Origin: a virus
DNA: 64,000 nucleotides
Direction: 5' to 3' (one strand)
Virus record (IMG/VR): IMGVR_UViG_3300021433_000003
Span: 1-64,000 of that record
The position numbers and the translations under genes were made by a program. Within the stretch, counting starts at the first letter, position 1. Each line of letters opens with the position of its first letter. Below are positions 47,117 to 55,175 of this stretch, piece after piece. The notes beneath the pieces were generated by a model. The model was not told the origin of the DNA and did no database searches. It saw only the letters and a program-made list of their open reading frames with translations.

Positions 47117-47662
47117 GTGGCGCTAGTTTTCAGAACTTACTTATGTCCTGATTGCGACCGGCGGTTCGAGCTGTTGCAGGAGCGCGGCGACGGCCCGCCG
47201 CGCTTTTGTGTGAATTGCGGCGTCGACTTTGGTGACGAAGAGCTGGAGCCGGTTCCGGCGAAAGTCGCGATCGGCGGCTCGGCCATCGCTCGCGCGACGG
47301 ACGGAACCTACCGGGCGCTGGAGGAATCTTCTGCTGCCCGAGCCCAAGCGCTTGACGCGCCTTACCTGAAAATCACCGACATGAACGATCGCCAGCGGGA
47401 GGGCGATGTCGCGGCCAAGGTGCCGATGAATGTGGTGACCAATTTCGCGCAGGAAGCCAAGAACAATATCGGGGTCAATTACATGGGATGGGGCGGCGGC
47501 ATGGCAGGAGCGCGGGTGGCCCCGGCCATGCCGGGGCCGGCGGCCGGAGCCAGCTTTACCGGGCCGGGGCATATCGCGCTCAGCGCTATTCAGCCCAAGC
47601 ATCAGGGCGAAGTGCAGAACAACGTGGCGCACCCGATGGCGAAGCCGTATGTGAGGGGGTGA
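47117..47662 (+). CDS. Zinc-ribbon hypothetical protein, 181 aa
   Basis: GTG start at 47117, 1 base after the terminase stop. The N-terminus is a zinc ribbon (YLCPDCDRRFELLQE, RFCVNCGVDFGDEEL). Then a helical linker (KITDMNDRQREGDVAAKVPM) and a Gly/Pro-rich tail. This zinc-ribbon protein beside terminase and portal genes is a known arrangement in phages, though its function is unclear. Confidence 0.6.
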   Translation: MALVFRTYLCPDCDRRFELLQERGDGPPRFCVNCGVDFGDEELEPVPAKVAIGGSAIARATDGTYRALEESSAARAQALDAPYLKITDMNDRQREGDVAAKVPMNVVTNFAQEAKNNIGVNYMGWGGGMAGARVAPAMPGPAAGASFTGPGHIALSAIQPKHQGEVQNNVAHPMAKPYVRG

Positions 47663-47880
47663 TGAAGCGGATCTTGCAGCAATTACCCCCCGCCGCATTG
47701 CAGCAATTGGCCGCCCAAGTCGGCGGGTCCGGCGAGCCGCAATTCTGGTCGCCGAAACTGCCGGGGGTTTATTGGCCGAAGCCGCCTGCCGGTGCCACGA
47801 TCGTCCTTGAAGGTGATCCGCCGCACGCTGCCTATGTCGAGGTCAATCACGCCTTGCCGGCGCAGCCGAGGCGGCGGTGA
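47662..47880 (+). CDS. Small hypothetical protein, 72 aa
   Basis: ATG at 47662 overlaps the preceding stop (GATGA). LQQLPPAALQQLAAQVGGSG, PKLPGVYWPKPPAGATIVLE. Proline-rich. Head-module accessory of unknown function. Confidence 0.5.
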   Translation: MKRILQQLPPAALQQLAAQVGGSGEPQFWSPKLPGVYWPKPPAGATIVLEGDPPHAAYVEVNHALPAQPRRR

Positions 47881-48137
47881 TTTTCCATCCCCCCGACGCG
47901 CATGTGATTGGATTGCCGGAAGGCGATGTGGTGGCAGTCGGTGAATTGCGCGGGGTGCTTCATAAACCTCGCGCTGACGGCGTGTCGTTCACCTCCTTTG
48001 TCCGCTACGGGCTGATGGCTGCGGCCTATGTGTTTCCCGAGCGGCCGAACGATGCGGCGATCCTGCGGCTCGGCGAAATCACTAGGGACTTCGGAACCAT
48101 GGAAGCCACCGCCCGCAAGAAACTCGGCCTCGCATGA
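47877..48137 (+). CDS. Small hypothetical protein, 86 aa
   Basis: GTG start (GTGA overlap). FHPPDAHVIGLPEGDVVAVG, VSFTSFVRYGLMAAAYVFPE and AAILRLGEITRDFGTMEATA. Small folded protein just before the portal gene. No family recognised. Confidence 0.55.
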   Translation: MIFHPPDAHVIGLPEGDVVAVGELRGVLHKPRADGVSFTSFVRYGLMAAAYVFPERPNDAAILRLGEITRDFGTMEATARKKLGLA

Positions 48138-49828
48138 TCCTCCCGTCGCCCGCCAAGCTGCCGCAGTGGACCAAGGATCTGGTCGACCAGTGCCGGGTTT
48201 CGGCGTCCGCCCGCCAGGCGCTGGCCCGCACTCAGAAGATGTGGCTCTACACCGGCAACGATTCCGGCAGTCAGGCGATCTACAACAAGCTGATCGTGCA
48301 TTGCGACAAGCTTGCGTCCAACTTGTTCGCGCCGGCCGATCTGCGGCTCTTTGTCGAGTACGAAAATGATTACGGCCCCGAATGGACCAAGCGCGGCCGG
48401 GTCGCCGGCCGCTTTCTAACCCGAGAGTTTGCCCGCCGGGGCTTCGCCGACCTGTTCGGGCAGGCGGTATTCGAGTGCCTGCCGCACGGCTCATGCTTCC
48501 TGAAGCTGATCTGGGGACACGACGGCCCGGTGGGGCGTTTGGTGATGCCGTGGAACATGGGCGTCTACCGCGAGGATGTGAACGGCCTTGATCAGCAGGA
48601 GGCAATCACCGAGACCGCCTATATCACCGAGCAAGAGCTATGGCGCCGCATCTCGCACCGCTCGGACGCCAAGGAACTGTTCAAGCGCGCCCGCGGTTAT
48701 GCCCGCCGCCGCTCGGCGCTGGAGGAGGGCGACACCTACATCCATCAGGTGATCCTCGCTGGCACCGCGCCGATCATCGGGACACCCGATCAGCCAACCA
48801 CTGGCTCTGGCGGCTTCGTGCAGCTTTCCCCGGCTCCGTCCTCGGCGCTGCTGTCGCCGGACGTGGCCGCCGGCCTGATCACGATGCACGAAATCTACGT
48901 GGTCAACGACGAGACCGGCGACTACACGACGATCCAGATCGTCGACCCCGACATCATCCTGGCCCCGCGGATGATCCGCGACAATATGTTCATCCCGCAC
49001 GACCACCCCTATCAGATCGTCCAGGCAAACCCGCAAGCCGGCTACGTCTGGGGCCGCTCCGAACTCGCCGATTTGATCAAGCTGCAAAGCCTGCTGCGCG
49101 ATCGGATCGAGGATGTGAAGCGGATCATGTCGCTGCAATACGACCGCATCCGCGCCTTCGTCGGGTTCTCGGGGATGAACGACGAGCGCTATGATCAGTT
49201 GAAGAACGATGGCTGGATTGCCGAAGCCATGCCCGGCGCCAAGGTCGAAGACCTGACGCCGGAACTGCCGGCCCATGCCTTCGACGAAATCAAGGTGATT
49301 GACGGGTTTTTCGATTCGATCGCCGGTTTCGACAATGTGCTGTCGGGCAAGGGCGAGCCGGGGGTGAGGGCGGGATCGCATTTTCAGGGTCTCGTCCGTA
49401 CCGCCTCGCCGCGGTTGCGCGACCGGGCGCTGCGGGCCGAGGAGCAAGTCGCCCAATTCGCCGAGAAAATGATGTGGCTGATGGCGGCCAAGGACGCCCG
49501 CGCGCACTGGACCAACTACGAAGACCCTGAGCACAAGACCGACTTTTATCTATCGCAGCTCCCGCCGGACGCGCGCGTGCTGGTCGATTCGCATTCGTCG
49601 TCGCCGATCTATGAGCAGGATCACGCCACCACGGCGGCATTCTTGTTCAAGGCCGGGGCGATCGACGGCGAGGATCTGCTGGACCTGTTGCCGGTGCCGA
49701 ACCGCGACATGCTCAAGGAAAAGCTCCAGGCCCGCGAAGCGGCGAAACAGAAATTCCTTTCCAGCCTGCCGCCGCAAGAGCGGGTCGAGGCTATGACCGG
49801 CCGAGCGCCGGCGCATCACAGGGGGTAG
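48134..49828 (+). CDS. Portal protein, 564 aa
   Basis: Overlaps the previous gene by ATGA. Large helical protein with the size and position of a podovirus portal: terminase, small genes, then this, then scaffold and capsid. Segments such as ARTQKMWLYTGNDSGSQAIY, KLIVHCDKLASNLFAPADLR, and DIILAPRMIRDNMFIPHDHP (stem/crown region) and a long helix LRDRALRAEEQVAQFAEKMM fit portal proteins. It would form the dodecameric DNA gate at the capsid vertex. No catalytic motif expected or seen. Confidence 0.8.
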   Translation: MILPSPAKLPQWTKDLVDQCRVSASARQALARTQKMWLYTGNDSGSQAIYNKLIVHCDKLASNLFAPADLRLFVEYENDYGPEWTKRGRVAGRFLTREFARRGFADLFGQAVFECLPHGSCFLKLIWGHDGPVGRLVMPWNMGVYREDVNGLDQQEAITETAYITEQELWRRISHRSDAKELFKRARGYARRRSALEEGDTYIHQVILAGTAPIIGTPDQPTTGSGGFVQLSPAPSSALLSPDVAAGLITMHEIYVVNDETGDYTTIQIVDPDIILAPRMIRDNMFIPHDHPYQIVQANPQAGYVWGRSELADLIKLQSLLRDRIEDVKRIMSLQYDRIRAFVGFSGMNDERYDQLKNDGWIAEAMPGAKVEDLTPELPAHAFDEIKVIDGFFDSIAGFDNVLSGKGEPGVRAGSHFQGLVRTASPRLRDRALRAEEQVAQFAEKMMWLMAAKDARAHWTNYEDPEHKTDFYLSQLPPDARVLVDSHSSSPIYEQDHATTAAFLFKAGAIDGEDLLDLLPVPNRDMLKEKLQAREAAKQKFLSSLPPQERVEAMTGRAPAHHRG

Positions 49829-49832
49829 ATGG

Positions 49833-50132
49833 ATGATGGTTTCGGACCATTCCGATATATGGGGAAAACCGACCTGGGGTTGGATCTTTACGTGGCACGA
49901 CCGGCCAGGCGGAACACTAGTCGTGACTAGCAAGGGGCACGATAGCCCGGAGTCGGCATTTCAGGCCGCGTTAGAGAGCGCTCTTCGCTTCGGTTACACG
50001 CGGCCGCGCTGGTGGGAGTGGTGGCGTTGGTCCGAGCAGAATGAGTTCCGAAAGCAGCCGCCCCTAAATGTACTGCCGAGGTCAAGGGCCACTGTAATGT
50101 CAGCGGCGGCCTCGCGGCCGAGCGCCAAATGA
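49833..50132 (+). CDS. Small tryptophan-rich hypothetical protein, 99 aa
   Basis: HSDIWGKPTWGWIFTWHDRP and RPRWWEWWRWSEQNEF are strikingly Trp-rich. Small domain with a likely double-beta core, then a short polar tail. Overlaps the next gene by ATGA. No family recognised. Confidence 0.5.
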   Translation: MMVSDHSDIWGKPTWGWIFTWHDRPGGTLVVTSKGHDSPESAFQAALESALRFGYTRPRWWEWWRWSEQNEFRKQPPLNVLPRSRATVMSAAASRPSAK

Positions 50133-50578
50133 CAGTCATAGCCTACTCGGTCGAGCATGGCGAGCTAGCGGCCGACTCGGCCGTGTGGAAGTCGAACAGC
50201 CAGATCATCCACGGCTTTGTGAAGAAGATTTATCGCCTTGGCGACGGCCGGTTGTTCGCGGCCTGGGGGCGGTCCTGCGATATCGAGTATTGTGCCAAGT
50301 GGCTGGAGAGCGGTGGCCTGTCCGAAACCAAGCCGGCGGCTGTTGACAAGGATGATTTTGGCGGCCTGCTGATCGGGCCGTTGTGTGACGATGTGTTTTT
50401 GGTCGAGTACGATTTCCGGCCTTACCGCGCGCACCATGCCAGATACTATGTCGCCGGCGCGCACGGGGACTTCCTAATGGGAGCGATGCTAGCGGGGGCG
50501 ACTCCCTTCGAGGCGGTAAGGCTCGCGATCGGCTGGGGCGACAGCGCCGGTGGCGAGATCCAAGTCGAGCAGATCTAG
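50129..50578 (+). CDS. HslV/proteasome-like Ntn hydrolase, 149 aa
   Basis: After removal of Met1, Thr2 becomes the N-terminal residue (MTVIAYSVEHGELAADSAVW), as in HslV and proteasome beta subunits. The Asp of AADSAV and the Lys of VKKIYRLGDG correspond to the catalytic Asp17 and Lys33 of that family. Later AGAHGDFLMGAMLAGATPFE, AVRLAIGWGDSAGGEIQ matches the C-terminal half with its GDSAGG. Placed between portal and scaffold, where a prohead protease would sit. Confidence 0.7.
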   Translation: MTVIAYSVEHGELAADSAVWKSNSQIIHGFVKKIYRLGDGRLFAAWGRSCDIEYCAKWLESGGLSETKPAAVDKDDFGGLLIGPLCDDVFLVEYDFRPYRAHHARYYVAGAHGDFLMGAMLAGATPFEAVRLAIGWGDSAGGEIQVEQI

Positions 50579-50808
50579 CCGCGGAACTCGAATACGCCCT
50601 TGACGAAATCGTGAAGTGCCGTGCCTGTGCTGGGCGCGGCAAGGACTCGGGCGGCAGTCTGTGCGTCTACGCCGAGGTATTCGATCACCCGCCCCGCCGG
50701 GTGGCTCAGTGTCGGGTGGTAGCGCACCGACAGCACTGCCTGCTCTGGATCGTAGCCGACCTCCCATACATGCGACGAGCGTACCTTCTGCATTTCAGTC
50801 GGCATCAC
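50575..50808 (-). CDS. KTSC-domain protein, 77 aa
   Basis: SSHVWEVGYDPEQAVLSVRY, AGRVIEYLGVDAQTAARVLA, APSTGTALHDFVKGVFEFRG fits the KTSC pattern (SS-IGYD-----L-V-F---Y-Y-GV---LL-A-S-G--F-I-Y), unknown function. Minus strand; its stop overlaps the Ntn hydrolase stop. Second gene of a two-gene unit with the Xis-like gene. Confidence 0.6.
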   Translation of the reverse strand: MMPTEMQKVRSSHVWEVGYDPEQAVLSVRYHPTLSHPAGRVIEYLGVDAQTAARVLAAPSTGTALHDFVKGVFEFRG

Positions 50809-50993
50809 TCACATGCGACCCGCATCCGGTCGATCCATTCCTCGATATCCGATCGTCTGTACATGACCTTGCCGCCGAGCCGGTGAAACGAAGGCCCGTT
50901 ATAGCGCTTTCGCATCCGCCACATCTGCGCTGCCGAGACGGCGCACATCTGAGCCGCTTCCTTGGTACAGAGCCAATCGTGATCGCCGCTCAT
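50805..50993 (-). CDS. Excisionase-like HTH_17 protein, 62 aa
   Basis: ATG at 50993 (MSGDHDWLCTKEAAQMCAVS). Contains LCTKEAAQMCAVSAAQMWRM and GPSFHRLGGKVMYRRSDIEE, the HTH_17/Xis-type winged helix common in MerR-like excisionases and AlpA regulators. Minus strand. Overlaps the KTSC gene by 4 bases. No integrase is visible in the window, so the function may be regulation. Confidence 0.65.
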   Translation of the reverse strand: MSGDHDWLCTKEAAQMCAVSAAQMWRMRKRYNGPSFHRLGGKVMYRRSDIEEWIDRMRVACE

Positions 50994-51008
50994 CGCGGGC
51001 GACTGTGT

Positions 51009-51020
51009 ATCAAATTTGAT
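51009..51020. promoter_or_regulatory. Palindromic operator upstream of the Xis-like gene
   Basis: ATCAAATTTGAT is a perfect 12-bp palindrome 16 bases before the start codon. On the minus strand TTGCCA and TACACA flank it with a 17-base spacer, a possible promoter, so a dimeric protein bound here would block it. Confidence 0.45.
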
Positions 51021-51162
51021 TGTTGCTGGCAATGGCGTTCGCCGACGACGGTTGCAATCGACTGTTTAGGCTGGGGCCATGTGCTCCTCCGGCTAGGCCG
51101 GGTGGGGGGAACGAGGAACCCTCAGGCTAAATAGCCGACTGCAACCCTAGAGGAGCAAGGCG

Positions 51163-51204
51163 ATGTACGAACAGCGTCGCGGCCGGCGCGGCAAGCGCCA
51201 CTAA
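51163..51204 (+). CDS. Tiny basic peptide ORF, 13 aa
   Basis: ATG with an excellent AGAGGAGCAAGG ribosome-binding site. Encodes MYEQRRGRRGKRH. The signal is strong but the peptide very short; may be a leader that couples translation into the following gene. Confidence 0.3.
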   Translation: MYEQRRGRRGKRH

Positions 51205-51210
51205 AGACAG

Positions 51211-51633
51211 ATGCCGCCGCTCCTTCCATCAGGGCCGCAAACACCGCCGCTTCCCGTCGCGGGAGCCGGCACCTCTCCGGGTCAGCCCCCGTTCGGTTCC
51301 TCCCCGGTTACGATGCCGACCCCCAATCGCGGCGCCGAAGCGTCCGGCATGGCTCTGGTGAAGGGCGCGTATGACATGCTTGCTAAAGCCCTTCCGGGGC
51401 TTGGTTTTGGAACCAAGCCCTCGGAAGCGGTTCGCAAGGCAATGGATCTCCTCGCAAAACTGCCGGAACTCGCCAGTTCGGTCACGCCGGGCGCGCAGAA
51501 TGCCGGCATGGAACAATTCTTGATGGAGCGTCGGCAGATATCGCCGCTCCTCGCCCAACTCGCCGCCGCGCAGGGCGGAGGCGCCGGGGGCGCTCCCCCA
51601 GGCGGCGCCGCTCCGCCCGCGCCAGGAGGATGA
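51211..51633 (+). CDS. Hypothetical Pro/Gly-rich virion-cluster protein, 140 aa
   Basis: The first 40 residues and the last 25 are Pro/Gly/Ala-rich and disordered. The middle (LVKGAYDMLAKALPGLGFGT, AVRKAMDLLAKLPELASSVT, AGMEQFLMERRQISPLLAQL) is helical. Possibly a head accessory or part of the scaffold. No family recognised. Confidence 0.5.
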   Translation: MPPLLPSGPQTPPLPVAGAGTSPGQPPFGSSPVTMPTPNRGAEASGMALVKGAYDMLAKALPGLGFGTKPSEAVRKAMDLLAKLPELASSVTPGAQNAGMEQFLMERRQISPLLAQLAAAQGGGAGGAPPGGAAPPAPGG

Positions 51634-51636
51634 TGA

Positions 51637-51879
51637 ATGTCGGCATTCTGCCTCGCCGTTCACCGCAAGGGATCGATCACCTGTTTCGGCCATGAGGACA
51701 TGGCGGCGGCAGTGGCGGCGATGAAAGCGCTGCCCGACGATCCCGAAGTTATCGATGTGAAGGTTATCGATATGGCGACGGGAGAAGAGGCGAAGTCCGC
51801 GCCAGCGAAGTCCGATGCGCCGGCGGCTTCCGGCAACATGGCCGTGGGGAAGACCCCGGCTCCAGGAGATAAGTCATGA
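51637..51879 (+). CDS. Small hypothetical protein, 80 aa
   Basis: SAFCLAVHRKGSITCFGHED, MAAAVAAMKALPDDPEVIDV then an Ala/Lys-rich tail. Small alpha/beta fold. ATG at 51637; overlaps next gene by ATGA. Confidence 0.55.
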   Translation: MSAFCLAVHRKGSITCFGHEDMAAAVAAMKALPDDPEVIDVKVIDMATGEEAKSAPAKSDAPAASGNMAVGKTPAPGDKS

Positions 51880-52046
51880 GCACCGACGTATTCCATAATC
51901 CCACGAAGACGGTGCCGAAATCGGATTCGCGCATCGTCAGCCAGGATTTCGAGAAACAGGACATCGGCGCGCGCAAGTCGCACATGCCGTCGGTCTCAAA
52001 AAATGACCTGACGATTCGTCACGTCGGCGGATCGAAGGGCGCCTGA
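51876..52046 (+). CDS. Small hypothetical protein, 56 aa
   Basis: ATG overlaps the preceding stop. STDVFHNPTKTVPKSDSRIV, QDFEKQDIGARKSHMPSVSK. Polar, probably extended. Sits between two head-module genes, just before the scaffold. Confidence 0.55.
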   Translation: MSTDVFHNPTKTVPKSDSRIVSQDFEKQDIGARKSHMPSVSKNDLTIRHVGGSKGA

Positions 52047-52048
52047 TC

Positions 52049-52678
52049 ATGCCGCTGGTCGAGATCGACGACTCCGAGCTGAATCAGTTGCGCACTCTGG
52101 CGCAACGCTATCCGACCGCCGAGAATTTCCAGAAGGTCTTCGGCAAGATCCTCGAAAGCCCGGATCGGCTGGAGGCGCTGAAGCTCGTCAAAAAGCATTT
52201 CCCCGATGTGGCCCTGCCGGAAATCGACACAGCGGAGGCCGCGTCCCGGCCGCTTCTCGACAAGATCGCCGCCCTTGAAGCGCGCTACGACGAAGACCGC
52301 AAGCGCGAGCAGGAAGAGCGCGAGAAAGAGAAGCAGGAGGCTCAGGAGCGGCGCGTCAAGAACACCATTACCTCGGCGCACAAGCGGTTGCGCGAGGAAG
52401 GGTGGGACGAGGACGGCATCGCCAGGATCGAAGACCTTATGCGCGAGCGCGGCATCGGCGATTACGACGTGGCATCGGCCTATGTGCGCTCGCAGATGCC
52501 CGCCCCATCGCCGATCGCCCAATCATACGCCGGCAAGGATCTGAACTGGTTCAATCCGAGCGAGGCCGAAGTTGATCATTCGCTGTTGATGAAAGATCCG
52601 GCGAAATACAAGAGCCAGATGATCACAAAATTCGTCGCTGATAAGGCTAACGGCAACCTCCGCGAATGGGCGGCATAA
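52049..52678 (+). CDS. Scaffolding-like protein, 209 aa
   Basis: Highly charged and helical, with a central coiled coil (LDKIAALEARYDEDRKREQE, REKEKQEAQERRVKN) flanked by helices (LRTLAQRYPTAENFQKVFGK, HKRLREEGWDEDGIARIEDL) and a C-terminal part rich in aromatic residues (YAGKDLNWFNPSEAEVDHSL). Directly before the capsid gene, this is the usual place and character of a scaffold. No signature motif. Confidence 0.6.
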   Translation: MPLVEIDDSELNQLRTLAQRYPTAENFQKVFGKILESPDRLEALKLVKKHFPDVALPEIDTAEAASRPLLDKIAALEARYDEDRKREQEEREKEKQEAQERRVKNTITSAHKRLREEGWDEDGIARIEDLMRERGIGDYDVASAYVRSQMPAPSPIAQSYAGKDLNWFNPSEAEVDHSLLMKDPAKYKSQMITKFVADKANGNLREWAA

Positions 52679-52681
52679 GGG

Positions 52682-53290
52682 ATGGGCTCTCCAGCCGCCA
52701 GGATCTACACCTTCCAGTGCCGCCGCTGTGGCGGGGACTTCTTCAAGAAGGAGTCCTATTTAACTGCGTATCGGAAACAGCATCAGAGAGATCCCCTGTA
52801 TTGTTCCCGAGAATGTGCTGGGATTTCGATCCGCCTGAGTTTGCCGCCAGAATTCATTTGCGGGCATTGCGGCAAGACCGCTAGCCGTAAGCGTGTTGAC
52901 GAACGCGGGCGTTCCCGTGGGTTTCAATATAATGCGCGGTATTGCTCGAGAGCGTGCGCTGCCGACGCAAAGCGGTCTGGATATGTCACCGGCGAAGGGT
53001 ATCGGGCGTTTAAGAATGGTGGCGGCAAAAGGATTCTAGAGCATCGCCAAGTTATGGAGCAGCGTTTGGGCCGTCCCCTGCTTCGTTACGAAAATGTCCA
53101 TCACAAAGACGGCAATCGTTTGAATAACGATCCAGCGAATCTGGAACTGTGGAACACATCTCAGCCGTGTGGGCAGAGAGTAGAAGACAAGATCGAGTTC
53201 TGCCGGTCTTTATTAGCAGAATATGGGCAACTTCCAGGAATGCTAAGTATAGCCGACACGGCGCTTGGCTACCTGTCAATAGGAGGGTAG
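52682..53290 (+). CDS. HNH homing endonuclease with zinc knuckles, 202 aa
   Basis: Two or three zinc knuckles first (QCRRCGGDFFKKESYL, PLYCSRECAG, FICGHCGKTASRKRVDERGR, RYCSRACAADAKRSGY). Then the HNH nuclease: ILEHRQVMEQRLGRPLLRYE, NVHHKDGNRLNNDPANLELW with the HH-N-H residues. It starts MGSP, and its last bases contain the AGGAGG ribosome-binding site and run into the capsid gene. See findings: it appears to have invaded the 5' end of the capsid gene. Confidence 0.85.
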   Translation: MGSPAARIYTFQCRRCGGDFFKKESYLTAYRKQHQRDPLYCSRECAGISIRLSLPPEFICGHCGKTASRKRVDERGRSRGFQYNARYCSRACAADAKRSGYVTGEGYRAFKNGGGKRILEHRQVMEQRLGRPLLRYENVHHKDGNRLNNDPANLELWNTSQPCGQRVEDKIEFCRSLLAEYGQLPGMLSIADTALGYLSIGG

Positions 53291-53297
53291 TCCAATT
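53281..53297 (+). promoter_or_regulatory. Ribosome-binding site and probable AUU start of the capsid gene
   Basis: AGGAGG at 53281-53286, an 8-base spacer, then ATT at 53295-53297. The frame from ATT reads IPIPGTGVVPSSGGIFNELV without interruption. The next conventional start (GTG 53319) lies 32 bases from this site and would remove the first eight residues. Confidence 0.5.
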
Positions 53298-54323
53298 CCG
53301 ATCCCTGGAACAGGTGTAGTGCCCTCAAGCGGGGGTATATTTAACGAATTGGTTGGCCTCACACGCAGAGCGTTCGTCCCCGTTGTCGTTCGGAACATTT
53401 ACTTTGCCGCTCCGTCGCTGTTCATGCTGATGGGCTCGGCGCAGCGCTCCGCCGGCGGTCTCAACCAGATTACCATTCCGGTGCAGGGGCAGCCGATGGT
53501 GCAGGGGGCGTGGACCTCCTATGCCGGCAACTTCAACAAGCCGCAGGTGATCCCCGGCGTCCAGCCGTCTCAGTTCAACACGGCGTATTTCACCGTTCCC
53601 GTACCGCTGGTGCTGGGCGAGGCGCTGTTGCAGTCGACCGAGACGATCGTGCCGATCCTCGACGTTCGCATGAACGATGTCTACGCGACGACGGTTCAGC
53701 AGCTCGCCTCGGTGCTGTTTACGAATAATTCCAACAGTCCCTTGATGCCGTCCGGCTTTATCGAGGCGTTCGATAACGGGACCAACGTTGCGACTTACGG
53801 CGGGATCAACCGGCTACAATCCGGCAACCAGTTCTGGCAGGGCAATTATTTCGCCAGCACCACATCTGCGCCGCTGGTCAATTCGCGCGCCGCTTGGTCG
53901 TCTTATCTGATCCAGGTGACCGACCTCGCTGGCGGCGAGGCTCCTGACTACGTGATCATGTCGCCGTCGGACTACGCCACCTTGGCCGCGCAGTTCATCG
54001 GGACCGAGACGATGTTCGTCCGCCCCGGCGGGGCATACTCGATGGACACGAACGCGCGCTCCGGCTTCCCGAACCTCAACATCAACGGCGTGCCGTTCTA
54101 TCTCGATCACTGGTGCCCCAAAGGCACGGTGATCATGTCGAACAGCAAATACACCTCGATGTACATATCCGAGGATGCGAGTTTCGATTTCTCCGGCTTC
54201 TATTCGCTGATCCCGCTCGGCCAGCTCGCCCAGGTCGGCGTGATGATCCTCGGCGAGAATGTGATCACCTCTAAGCCCTCGACGGGCGCGATCTTTACCG
54301 GGCTGACCGGAGGAGCATTCTGA
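53295..54323 (+). CDS. Major capsid protein, 342 aa from AUU
   Basis: Beta-rich protein with the size and position of a HK97-type major capsid protein, following scaffold: FVPVVVRNIYFAAPSLFMLM, GSAQRSAGGLNQITIPVQGQ, YVIMSPSDYATLAAQFIGTE, MFVRPGGAYSMDTNARSGF, ASFDFSGFYSLIPLGQLAQV and GVMILGENVITSKPSTG. If GTG at 53319 is used the protein is 334 residues. Its normal start codon seems to have been taken over by the upstream HNH gene (which begins MGSP, while this frame reads GSPIPIPGTG just upstream). Overlaps the next gene by a TGATG-type junction. Confidence 0.75.
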   Translation: MPIPGTGVVPSSGGIFNELVGLTRRAFVPVVVRNIYFAAPSLFMLMGSAQRSAGGLNQITIPVQGQPMVQGAWTSYAGNFNKPQVIPGVQPSQFNTAYFTVPVPLVLGEALLQSTETIVPILDVRMNDVYATTVQQLASVLFTNNSNSPLMPSGFIEAFDNGTNVATYGGINRLQSGNQFWQGNYFASTTSAPLVNSRAAWSSYLIQVTDLAGGEAPDYVIMSPSDYATLAAQFIGTETMFVRPGGAYSMDTNARSGFPNLNINGVPFYLDHWCPKGTVIMSNSKYTSMYISEDASFDFSGFYSLIPLGQLAQVGVMILGENVITSKPSTGAIFTGLTGGAF

Positions 54324-55168
54324 TGATTGGAGGGCCGGGAATCGCGCTACCTTATCCCGCTAATCCGTATCCGGTTCCGCTGCCGCCCGGCCTGAGTTCG
54401 GCCGCTTGGTCGAACCAAGTCTATATGACGCCGGGCGAGACCTTCAATCTGCCGCCGGGCAAATGGGGCATCGTCACCCCGGCCGGCACTTACATCCAAT
54501 TCCTTGACCCGGTCTCGACCACCTGGCAGCCGCTCACCACGACGATCGCCTATCACGAGGTCGTTTCGGACGGGCAGAATTTCCGGGTCGCCAACCTTTC
54601 CGGCATTCCGCAACCGACGTTGACGATCGGCGGCACCAACACCGGCTACACGCAGGGCAATGCGAGCGTCACCGCTGGGACCGGCGGCTCGACCTGGCGG
54701 GTGCTGGTCGACGGAAAGATGGGTACTCCGGTAATCGGCACCGACAAGAACGGCGTCACCGGCGGCACCAATTGGGTTTTGCCGCCAACGGTGTGGATAC
54801 AGGCCCCGCCCGCCGGCGGCATCCAGGCAACGGCCCTGGCGACGGTCTCCGGCGGCGCGGTCAACGCGATCACCGTGCAGGCCTCCGGTGCCGGGTATGC
54901 GTCGGCGCCGGGTGTCGTGCTGATCCCGAACCCGAACGATCCGAATATCGGCACGATCACAATCCCGTCGATCACCATTCCGCTTGCAGCGGCTGCCGGT
55001 ACTATCACCGCGATGATCATGGTTCTGCCCGGCGATCATGTCGCTTCGGCGCCGACGATGACGGTGGCCGGCACCAATACGGCGGTCGCGACCGCGACCT
55101 CTACATTGGTGGCGGCTGACGGCACTTCCGCGACGGTGTGGATTCAGGCGCTCGGCGGCATCTCCTGA
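54323..55168 (+). CDS. Virion protein with GSGY-repeat segment, 281 aa
   Basis: ATG shares its A with the capsid stop. N-terminal half is a small beta domain (AAWSNQVYMTPGETFNLPPG, WGIVTPAGTYIQFLDPVSTT). Residues 165-215 contain ATVSGGAVNAITVQASGAGY, ASAPGVVLIPN, a repeat type also seen in the hub at 59458 and the adaptor-like protein at 57565. Likely capsid decoration or head-tail joining protein. Confidence 0.6.
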   Translation: MIGGPGIALPYPANPYPVPLPPGLSSAAWSNQVYMTPGETFNLPPGKWGIVTPAGTYIQFLDPVSTTWQPLTTTIAYHEVVSDGQNFRVANLSGIPQPTLTIGGTNTGYTQGNASVTAGTGGSTWRVLVDGKMGTPVIGTDKNGVTGGTNWVLPPTVWIQAPPAGGIQATALATVSGGAVNAITVQASGAGYASAPGVVLIPNPNDPNIGTITIPSITIPLAAAAGTITAMIMVLPGDHVASAPTMTVAGTNTAVATATSTLVAADGTSATVWIQALGGIS

Positions 55169-55175
55169 TGATCCG

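Noticed and set aside
50805-50993. Evidence for integration (Xis-like gene)
   Set aside because: No integrase, att-like repeat or tRNA gene fragment was found in the window; HTH_17 proteins often act as plain regulators.
52682-53297. Group I intron or intein carrying the HNH gene inside the capsid gene
   Set aside because: No group I core sequences are visible and the insert is fully occupied by the ORF; the base before a 5' splice site would not be the required U in the phase that restores the frame. An intein is excluded by the stop codon between HNH and capsid frames.
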